Part shown: one piece after another, positions 36,692 to 42,929 of the stretch
Layout of the letters: every line of letters starts with the position of its first letter
How positions within the stretch are numbered: the stretch's first letter is position 1
DNA from: Akkermansiaceae bacterium
Lineage (GTDB): Bacteria; Verrucomicrobiota; Verrucomicrobiia; Verrucomicrobiales; Akkermansiaceae
Assembly: GCA_903906515.1 (NCBI GenBank)
Contig: CAIVKO010000166.1
Coordinates: forward strand, 1 to 42,929
DNA: 42,929 nt
Direction: 5' to 3'
Position numbers and translations under genes: made by a program
Notes under the pieces: model-generated
What the model was told of the DNA's origin: nothing
The model's database searches: none
What the model saw: only the letters and a program-made list of their open reading frames with translations

Positions 36692-38791
36692 TCACTTTGT
36701 GGTTTTCGTTGGTTTAAATAATTCGAGCATCGCGCGTCCCATCGTTTCGCCGATTTCCAGGAAGGATTCGGCGTTTGTGTTGTAACAAAACGCAGGGGCT
36801 CCGGGCGAAAGTTCAGGGGTGCGGTAGAAGGGGAGCGTATCGATACTTTTCACGTTGTCTGCGAATTCTTGATATTTTTCCGGATTGCCCACCGCCATTT
36901 GTGCATCGTGGATTTTTTTCGTGTTCGCGTTCATGGTGGTCCCGCCGAATCCGATTGCGGTTACAATGATCGGCAGGGTGGGGGACTTGAATTCCTTGCG
37001 CACGTCGCGGATCAAGTTGGCGAGATTTTTCTCATAGGCCGATGAGAACGCATTCGACTGGGAGTCTGCGATGCCTTGAAACCAAACCATGCCGGCCAAT
37101 TCCACGCCTTGATTTTTGTAGTTAGGGATGAATTTTTCTGGTTTGGCCAGCATATCCTTCACGCTATCCACCAGTTGCAGATATTCCTGACCACTCTGCA
37201 GATAACGCTTCAAATCAAGCCATTCCTCGATATGAGCCAGACCGTTCCCGGTATGTCCGGCGTTACCAGCGCTCATGTAAATGGACGCTTTCCCGTCGAG
37301 GTTCTTGGTCACCTTCTCGATATAGGTACCGGTGATGGAATCGCCAATCAGCAGCACCCGCGGAAACGGTTTGGTGGATTGTTTGCGGTTGGCCAGTGCC
37401 GCAAGGATCGTCTCGGTGACCTTCGGTGCGAGGTTGCCGACGCTGTGGACATTGTCCGGACTCTTCGGAAAACCCTGACGGATCGACTCGGCATGGAGGT
37501 CGTCGATCATCACGTCGTTCTCTTTCATGATGCGGTCGGCGACGGCGTTGTATTCATCCTCGATACCCTTGACCCATCCATCCGTGTTTTCGGGAAGAGG
37601 GGTGGTTCTGGCCCAGACCAGAGTCGCGCCGGTGGTTTTCATTCTCGACACCATCTTGCGGAGGTTGGCTTCATATTGCTCGATGGGAACCGTGATTGGA
37701 TACTTGGTTTTGTCGCGGTCGGTGTAGTTGTTAGGATTGCGGTGTGCGGTGTCATGCACGCCAAAATTGAAGTGGATGATATCCCAGTTTCCCTTCAGGT
37801 CGGGGTCGCCACCACTCGATGGCGGCATGTAATCCTGCCCGAGCGAACGGCTGCCCTTTAGGAATCCGATGGGGTGGCGGGTCGCAAAACGATGAATGAA
37901 TACCGGTTCTTCGAAGTGTTCTCCGAGGATCTGGCCTAACATGAGATCAGGTGCCACTCCATGTCCGGGATCTTTTGGGTCGGCTGAAATTCCGAGCAGG
38001 CGGCCCATCGCCTTCGTGTTGTTGAACATCGGTTGGCCATCGTAAACCACCACATCGTCCCGCTTGCCCCACCCGCCGTCCGCGTCCTTCAGGAATCCCC
38101 AGTGCTCCTTGTTTCCGGTTACGACGGACTCAAGAGTGCCGGGTTTGTTACCCAGTAAAACGCGGAACTCATGTCCGGGTTTTTTGAAGAAAATGGTTTT
38201 GAACGCGCAACGTTTTTTCGCTTCGAGTTGAACCGGGGTAATGGTCGCCTCCTGTTGTCCGATATCCCGCCGGTAAACCTCCTTGCCCTCCAATGTCGTG
38301 ACATTGAAGGCGGACTCACCGGCTCCCGGAAGAATCTGATAGAGTCCCGGACGGGCCACCGATACATAGCCGCGCAGCTCCGTGGTGTGGCCGTCTTGCT
38401 CGGCAAGCGCGGGAAACGGCGTCAGCGGGATTGGCTGCCGGACTTTATTTTTGTTAGACCCTTTCTCCATGCGCGGAGCTCCGATTTCAACCACTCCGGT
38501 GGCTTCGGGCTTGAGCGTGTCGTAATTTGTTCCAGGCGCGTAGGCTCCTTGGTAAACCGCGCAGTTGACGTGCTTCGTCCGTTCATCCTTCACGGGCTTG
38601 TCACCGGGATAGAACGACGCCTCGCTGCCGTCCGAAGTCATTTCCACCACGCCTTGCTCCAGGCAGTTCTCGTCACCCGCCAGGATAAACACCTTGATGG
38701 GCTTCGTCTCAGCCATGGCCGATGTGACGATCGTGGCGGCGATGATAGCTTTGCTGATGAAATTTCGAGTTGCGGACGGAAGGGAAAGCAT
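36692..38791 (-). CDS. Chimeric esterase: degenerate SASA scaffold containing a circularly permuted SGNH domain
   Basis: 699 residues; signal peptide about 1-27. The SASA start reads VFILAGDENCLEQG, so the nucleophile Ser of GQSNM is Glu41. The PA14-like insert (about 60-240) is as in the 765-residue SASA protein. After YMPPSSGG (about 321-328) a foreign block begins: WDIIHFNFGVHD (Asn342), LVWARTTPLP, DNVHSVG (Asp446, His449), then LLIGDSITG with Ser485 and NAGHTGNG. This is the order C-half then N-half of an SGNH hydrolase. The SASA fold then resumes (GMVWFQGIADSQ; IHDAQMAVGNPEKY) and ends at CYNTNAESFL, where the catalytic His is Cys669. Thus only the inserted domain has a full set of SGNH residues. 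I infer that it is the active esterase and the SASA part a scaffold. Confidence 0.82.
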   Translation of the reverse strand: MLSLPSATRNFISKAIIAATIVTSAMAETKPIKVFILAGDENCLEQGVVEMTSDGSEASFYPGDKPVKDERTKHVNCAVYQGAYAPGTNYDTLKPEATGVVEIGAPRMEKGSNKNKVRQPIPLTPFPALAEQDGHTTELRGYVSVARPGLYQILPGAGESAFNVTTLEGKEVYRRDIGQQEATITPVQLEAKKRCAFKTIFFKKPGHEFRVLLGNKPGTLESVVTGNKEHWGFLKDADGGWGKRDDVVVYDGQPMFNNTKAMGRLLGISADPKDPGHGVAPDLMLGQILGEHFEEPVFIHRFATRHPIGFLKGSRSLGQDYMPPSSGGDPDLKGNWDIIHFNFGVHDTAHRNPNNYTDRDKTKYPITVPIEQYEANLRKMVSRMKTTGATLVWARTTPLPENTDGWVKGIEDEYNAVADRIMKENDVMIDDLHAESIRQGFPKSPDNVHSVGNLAPKVTETILAALANRKQSTKPFPRVLLIGDSITGTYIEKVTKNLDGKASIYMSAGNAGHTGNGLAHIEEWLDLKRYLQSGQEYLQLVDSVKDMLAKPEKFIPNYKNQGVELAGMVWFQGIADSQSNAFSSAYEKNLANLIRDVRKEFKSPTLPIIVTAIGFGGTTMNANTKKIHDAQMAVGNPEKYQEFADNVKSIDTLPFYRTPELSPGAPAFCYNTNAESFLEIGETMGRAMLELFKPTKTTK

Positions 38792-38839
38792 TGGGATGAT
38801 TGGGAGGTTTGTTGCGAGATGATCGATGGGATTGTCGGA

Positions 38840-40927
38840 TCATCTGCCTTGCTGCAGTTCCACCATTGCCTTGCCCATGGCTTCGCCGATGAGCAGGAAG
38901 GATTCTGCATTATTAAAGTAATCCCAGTCGCGCCCGCCGGGGGATTGTTCCTTGGGGAAGAAAAACGGGATGGTGTCGATGGAGGTGATGTTGCCTTTGA
39001 GTTCAGGATGTTTTGCGGGATCGCCGACTGCCATCTGAGCGTCGTGAACCTTGCGGTTGTCGGGCTGCATGTCCTTGCCATACTGGCCAAGTGCGGCGAC
39101 GACGACGGGAAGGGCAGGTTGGTTGAACTCGCGGCGCAGATCCTGGATAAGTCCCGCCAGATTCTTCTCATATGCGGTGGAAAATGCTCCGGACTGGGTA
39201 TCCGCGATGCCCTGGAACCAAACCAATCCGGCGAGTTCGGGCGTGCAACCGGCGAAGTCGGGACAGTAGCGGTCGAAGTCCTTGAGCGTTTGTTTCACCC
39301 CGTCGATGAGTTCAAGGTATTCCTGGCCGTTAAGGAGGTACCGCTTGATGTCCACCCATTGATCGATGCAGCGCGCGCCGGTGCCCGAGTGTTCGGCGTT
39401 GCCCGGGTTCTTGCCGACGAATGCCTTGCCATCGAGGTTTTTCGTAACTTTTTCCAAATAGCCGCCGGTGATCGAGTCGCCGATCAACAGCACTCGGGGA
39501 ATCGGGCGCGATGGGTTTTGCCGCGCATTGAGCGCAGCAAGAATGGTTTCAGTGACCTTCGGCGCGAGGTTGCCGACGTCGTGGACATTAAGCGTCTTGG
39601 GCGCACCTTGGCGTCGAGATTCGGCGTTGAGGTCGTCGATGATCACGCCATTTTCCTTCATCACCTTGGCAGCGACCTCGTTGTATTTGTCCACCATTTC
39701 GCCGCCGACGAAGCCGGGCGTGCCCACGAGTATGGGAGTGGTGCTGGCCCAGATGAGGGTGGCCTTGGTTTGCTTGAGACGGGCAACGATGGAGCGGAGG
39801 TTCTTCTCGTAGTCTTCGATTGAGATGAGGATGCGTCCCTTGCCCGGTTCGGCAATTTTATTCGGATTGTTGATGTCTCTATATAACTGGTCCCAAACGC
39901 CGTGGTTGAAGTGAATCACATCCCAGCCGCCTTCGAGATCGAGCCCGCCGCCGCCGGATGGCGATAGGTAATCGTAGCCGAGTGAACGCGAGCCACGAAG
40001 AAAATGGACGTAATGTTTCGTGGCGAAGCGGATGAGCAAGACCGGTTCGTTCAATGTTTCTCCGACCACATGGCCGAACATCCGATCCACCCCGACGCCC
40101 AAGGCGCGCGGGTCGGCGGGAGTGGGTCGCAGTTGCAACAAACGACCCGGCGTTCGGGTGTTGTTAGATATCGGATGGGCATCATAGAGCACGACGTCAT
40201 CGCGCTTGCTCCATCCGCCATCCGCGCCCTGCAGAAAACCCCAGCGCTCTTTCTTCTCCGCCACCAGCATTTCGAGCGTGCCAGGCATATGGATTTGAGG
40301 AGTGCGGAACTCGGTCCCCGGCTTCTTGAAATAGATCGTCTCAAACGCATGCCGCTTTTTCGCTTCCAATGGCACGGCCGTAATTGTCGCTTTCGCCTGG
40401 TCCACATTTCGCCGGTAAACCTCCTTCCCTCCCACGGTCGTGACGTTGAACACCGAATCGTCCGCGCCCGGCATCACTTCATACTGTCCCGACCGCGGCA
40501 CCGAAAGGTAACCACGCAATACGGTGGTGTAGCCATCTTTCAACGCCAATTCGGGAAAGACTTCAACCTTCTTACCCCGACGCTGTGCGCCTAATCCAAC
40601 CAATCCGCTCACCTCGGGCGTGAGTTTCTGGTAGTCCGTTCCGGCCACGTAAGCGCCCTTGTAAACGGCGCAGTTGACATGATTTTCTCGCTCACCATTG
40701 GCCGGTGCGGCGTCCGCATAGAACGCGGCTTCACTCCCATCCGTCCGGCCGGCCACCGTGCCCACCTCCAGGCAGTCCTCATCACCGGCGATGACGAAGA
40801 CCTTGACCGGTTTTGTCTCTGCCTGAGCCGATGAGAGGACTAAAGCCGCAGTGATAACCTTGGTGAAGATGGGACGGATGATGGACGGTGAGATGAGCAT
40901 TGGAGTGATCGGGAGGGTTATTGCCAT
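38840..40927 (-). CDS. Paralogue of the chimeric SASA/permuted SGNH protein
   Basis: 695 residues; a signal peptide ends near residue 36 (start at 40927 or 40900). The domain order is the same as in the neighbouring 699-residue protein. The degenerate SASA start is VFVIAGDEDCLEVG (Ser replaced by Glu50), followed by a PA14-like insert with VYRRNVDQ and YFKKPGTEFR. Then come WDVIHFNHGVWD (Asn341), LIWASTTP, NVHDVGN (His449), LLIGDSITG (Ser485), FQGIADTQ and DYFNNAESF at the end, where the SASA His is Asp. Unlike its neighbour the Asp three residues before His449 is Leu446, so the permuted SGNH triad is also incomplete. Activity is therefore less certain. The pair surely arose by tandem duplication. 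Confidence 0.82.
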   Translation of the reverse strand: MAITLPITPMLISPSIIRPIFTKVITAALVLSSAQAETKPVKVFVIAGDEDCLEVGTVAGRTDGSEAAFYADAAPANGERENHVNCAVYKGAYVAGTDYQKLTPEVSGLVGLGAQRRGKKVEVFPELALKDGYTTVLRGYLSVPRSGQYEVMPGADDSVFNVTTVGGKEVYRRNVDQAKATITAVPLEAKKRHAFETIYFKKPGTEFRTPQIHMPGTLEMLVAEKKERWGFLQGADGGWSKRDDVVLYDAHPISNNTRTPGRLLQLRPTPADPRALGVGVDRMFGHVVGETLNEPVLLIRFATKHYVHFLRGSRSLGYDYLSPSGGGGLDLEGGWDVIHFNHGVWDQLYRDINNPNKIAEPGKGRILISIEDYEKNLRSIVARLKQTKATLIWASTTPILVGTPGFVGGEMVDKYNEVAAKVMKENGVIIDDLNAESRRQGAPKTLNVHDVGNLAPKVTETILAALNARQNPSRPIPRVLLIGDSITGGYLEKVTKNLDGKAFVGKNPGNAEHSGTGARCIDQWVDIKRYLLNGQEYLELIDGVKQTLKDFDRYCPDFAGCTPELAGLVWFQGIADTQSGAFSTAYEKNLAGLIQDLRREFNQPALPVVVAALGQYGKDMQPDNRKVHDAQMAVGDPAKHPELKGNITSIDTIPFFFPKEQSPGGRDWDYFNNAESFLLIGEAMGKAMVELQQGR

Positions 40928-40949
40928 GTATTGTCAGAATGCGGAATGT

Positions 40950-42929
40950 TCATGGCTCACGGAGTGCCGGCGTGATGATGCGCACCGGACCGAGGAGTCC
41001 GGATTTCATGAGAGGTGGAATTTTCTTATAAACCGGCCGTCCTCCACCTCGCGGACGATTGCTGTATGAACTGTCGGATGTGGGGTCGGTCTGCATGCGG
41101 TCGAGATTGCTGCGGGTGAACCGTTTGGATTGGGGTAGCAACGAGTCGCCATTGAATCGGTTAGCCCAGAGGTTGGCGATACGGACCTTGAGTTCGTTGG
41201 TGCCGGCTTGAATGACTCCGGTGACTTCGACTCGATAGGGTGGCAGCCAGACGATGCCGAGTGGTTTTCCGTTGAGTGACACATCGGCGATTTCTGCGAG
41301 GTCGCCCAGTTCCAGGAAGATCCGGGATTGTTTGGTGAGGGAACCCGGTGCGTCGAAAGTTTTTTGATACGTGGCGATTCCGGAAAACAAGCGGATGCCC
41401 TCATCCTTCGAGTCGGTCCAGCTTTCCAGTTTCGGAAACGTCGTCTTGGCGGGTGCGCCCCAGCCTTCCGGGAATTCGACCTGCCATGGGCCATCGAGGG
41501 TGAGTGGGGCGGGAGTTTTGGCTGCGGCGAATGTCTCGATGACGAGTGGATCCGGAATGGTATCCCAGGCCTTGTTAGATTTTCGGAAGACAACGAATAC
41601 CGAGCCGAGTGGAGCCAACTCCAGCGGCACTTCGGTGGTTCCATCTTCGATGGATTTCCAATCCGGGCATGAGGTCCGGCGGCCCGAGTGCGGCCACCAA
41701 AGTTCAGGAACCTGTCCATTGATCTTGGCTGCAACACGGAACCGGCAGGTTAGTGATTGGCTTTGCCGGGTCTTGTTGCGCACGAAATAGAATTCGTCTT
41801 CGGTGGTCTTGCGGTGGACGAAATCCAATGGCCCGAGGTCACCGGGTTTGTTGCCGGCGATACCGAAATCCTCGGTAACGCCGATTTCACGGAGCGCCTG
41901 GCTGCGGTCGGCTGTGACAACCAGGCGGCCTTTATCTAACGGAATGATCGAAACCGTCTTGCTATCCACTTTGGTTTGCGCGCCCCAGAGTTCGGCGGAG
42001 ATTTTCTCGACGCTTTGCGATAGGCTGTCGCCGTCGTGCAGGCCGGGTGCGCGTGTCGGTCTCTGGTTGCCGATCACAGTGGCTCCGGCGGCGATCAACT
42101 CGCGGATTTTTTTCATCACGGCTAGCGGAATGTGGTCTTGTTCAGGAAGCACCAAGGTTGCGTAGCTCATGCCATCAGGCAAGGTGATCCGCCCGTTTTC
42201 CACGCGCATGCGTTCGAGAATGACTTCGGCGGAACACACGTCGTAATCGTAGCCCGCATGAAGTCCTGCTAACAAAGGCTTTTCCGGCGCACCGATCAAG
42301 GAAGGGTAAAAGTTCGGTGCCTGCTCGCCATAGTAATAACAAACATCCGCCACGAACCATCCTTGTCGCAGCATGTGGGAGCAGCGCGTCAGATAGTCCA
42401 TCAACCCGCGGACCATCGGCCACCAGGTGGCGCTCGGGTTGATGTCGGTGCCGGCATGATAGGCCCGTCCGGGTAATCCCGCTTCGGGAGGCGAACTGGC
42501 AAAGGAGTGAAGCGAAAAACAATTCAAGCCCTCGCAAAGTGCGCGATCGGCGAGGTCTTTGTGATTCAACGGTCCGTCCACCCAGCGCCGCCATGTGGTG
42601 AATGCCTCGGCATCGACCAGGCGCTTGTCATACACATGCGCGGCCGAGGAGATCGATTTGACGAGGAAGATGCCGCGATGACGGTTCCAGAACTCGCCGC
42701 GCGGAATATCGGCCGCGCCGAGAGCCTTGATGGCATCGACCGGATTGGAATTCCAGATCGGCGGGCCGGGGCCACCGGACTCGGCGATTAGGCTGACGCC
42801 GAATTTTTTGAGAAACTCGCGGGCGGTTACGTAATGGGATTCGATCAAGCGGTCGCTCACCACCTTTTTCCAATCGTAGAGGAAACGTTCCTGCACACCT
42901 GGTTCCGTCATTTTCCAACCGACTAACAG
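40950..42929 (-). CDS. GH106-like glycosidase (probable alpha-L-rhamnosidase), N-terminus beyond right edge
   Basis: The frame is open to the last base: six codons (LLVGWK) precede the ATG at 42911, so the true start lies outside and the visible part is about 659 residues. Family features are FLYDWKKVVSDRLIESHYV, AESGGPGPPIWNSNPVDAIK, ADIPRGEFWNRH and WFVADVCYYYGEQAP in the barrel region. A flavodoxin-like segment (LPDGMSYATLVLPEQ) and a C-terminal galactose-binding jelly roll (LELGDLAEIADVSLNGKPLG) follow. This is the layout of GH106 alpha-L-rhamnosidases and related long Verrucomicrobia/Bacteroidetes glycosidases. The substrate is inferred from family only. It is the first visible gene of the operon, 22 nt upstream of the chimeric esterase. 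Confidence 0.8.
   Translation of the reverse strand: MLVGWKMTEPGVQERFLYDWKKVVSDRLIESHYVTAREFLKKFGVSLIAESGGPGPPIWNSNPVDAIKALGAADIPRGEFWNRHRGIFLVKSISSAAHVYDKRLVDAEAFTTWRRWVDGPLNHKDLADRALCEGLNCFSLHSFASSPPEAGLPGRAYHAGTDINPSATWWPMVRGLMDYLTRCSHMLRQGWFVADVCYYYGEQAPNFYPSLIGAPEKPLLAGLHAGYDYDVCSAEVILERMRVENGRITLPDGMSYATLVLPEQDHIPLAVMKKIRELIAAGATVIGNQRPTRAPGLHDGDSLSQSVEKISAELWGAQTKVDSKTVSIIPLDKGRLVVTADRSQALREIGVTEDFGIAGNKPGDLGPLDFVHRKTTEDEFYFVRNKTRQSQSLTCRFRVAAKINGQVPELWWPHSGRRTSCPDWKSIEDGTTEVPLELAPLGSVFVVFRKSNKAWDTIPDPLVIETFAAAKTPAPLTLDGPWQVEFPEGWGAPAKTTFPKLESWTDSKDEGIRLFSGIATYQKTFDAPGSLTKQSRIFLELGDLAEIADVSLNGKPLGIVWLPPYRVEVTGVIQAGTNELKVRIANLWANRFNGDSLLPQSKRFTRSNLDRMQTDPTSDSSYSNRPRGGGRPVYKKIPPLMKSGLLGPVRIITPALREP

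Noticed and set aside
38171-39823. 550-codon open frame on the plus strand across the two chimeric esterase genes
   Set aside because: It spans the junction of two minus-strand genes with signal peptides and catalytic motifs, and its translation shows no family features.
12822-42929. Fucoidan utilisation locus
   Set aside because: The fucosidase set fits, but no sulfatase gene with a C/S-x-P-x-R motif is seen in 30 kb, so I do not name fucoidan as substrate.

Overview
This window most likely comes from a member of the Verrucomicrobiota (Akkermansiaceae/Verrucomicrobiaceae type). The strongest marker is the 51-residue small basic protein at 8853-9008, which matches a signature family of the PVC superphylum. 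The moderately GC-rich composition, weak Shine-Dalgarno signals and a large cluster of secreted glycoside hydrolases mixed with SGNH/sialate-O-acetylesterase proteins fit the same group. No taxonomic search was possible.

Region 1 (1-12828) is a mixed housekeeping stretch. On the plus strand it holds a left-truncated GT4 glycosyltransferase, an iron-sulfur flavoprotein that seems to lack its NAD(P)H domain, a subtilase overlapping a C39-like cysteine-peptidase-fold protein, a thioredoxin-fold protein and a spermidine-synthase-like methyltransferase. On the minus strand it holds acetyl-CoA synthetase (acs) with a coiled-coil protein, an RluB-type pseudouridine synthase, the PVC small basic protein, a small membrane protein, a MidA-like methyltransferase and ribosomal protein bS16 (rpsP). 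This stretch is sprinkled with short palindromic repeats of at least three related types. Two lie in frame inside the glycosyltransferase gene, and two others form the 3' end of a coding sequence, including the stop codon in one case.

Region 2 (12822-42929) is one minus-strand block of 15 tightly packed genes (gaps up to about 95 nt, two ATGA overlaps) that runs off the right edge. Almost every product has a signal peptide. It encodes five proteins of fucosidase families (two GH29, two GH95, one GH141-like), a GH2 enzyme, a DUF5703 protein, a GH106-like protein (right edge), several SGNH/SASA esterases, an alpha/beta hydrolase and a secreted amidohydrolase. No sulfatase, transporter or regulator is seen. 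The natural reading is an outside-the-cytoplasm pathway that strips esters and then alpha-L-fucose (or the related L-galactose) and probably rhamnose from an O-acetylated, fucose-rich glycan such as complex pectin or an exopolysaccharide. The lack of sulfatases argues against fucoidan.

The most unusual content is a set of multidomain chimeras in this operon. Two neighbouring paralogues (36692-38791 and 38840-40927) look like a sialate-O-acetylesterase (SASA) scaffold that has lost its catalytic Ser and His. Inside it sits a second SGNH hydrolase domain in circularly permuted order (Asn and His blocks first, the GDSI serine block last). Other fusions are GH141-PDZ, DUF5703-SASA and a beta-propeller-like domain joined to GH95.
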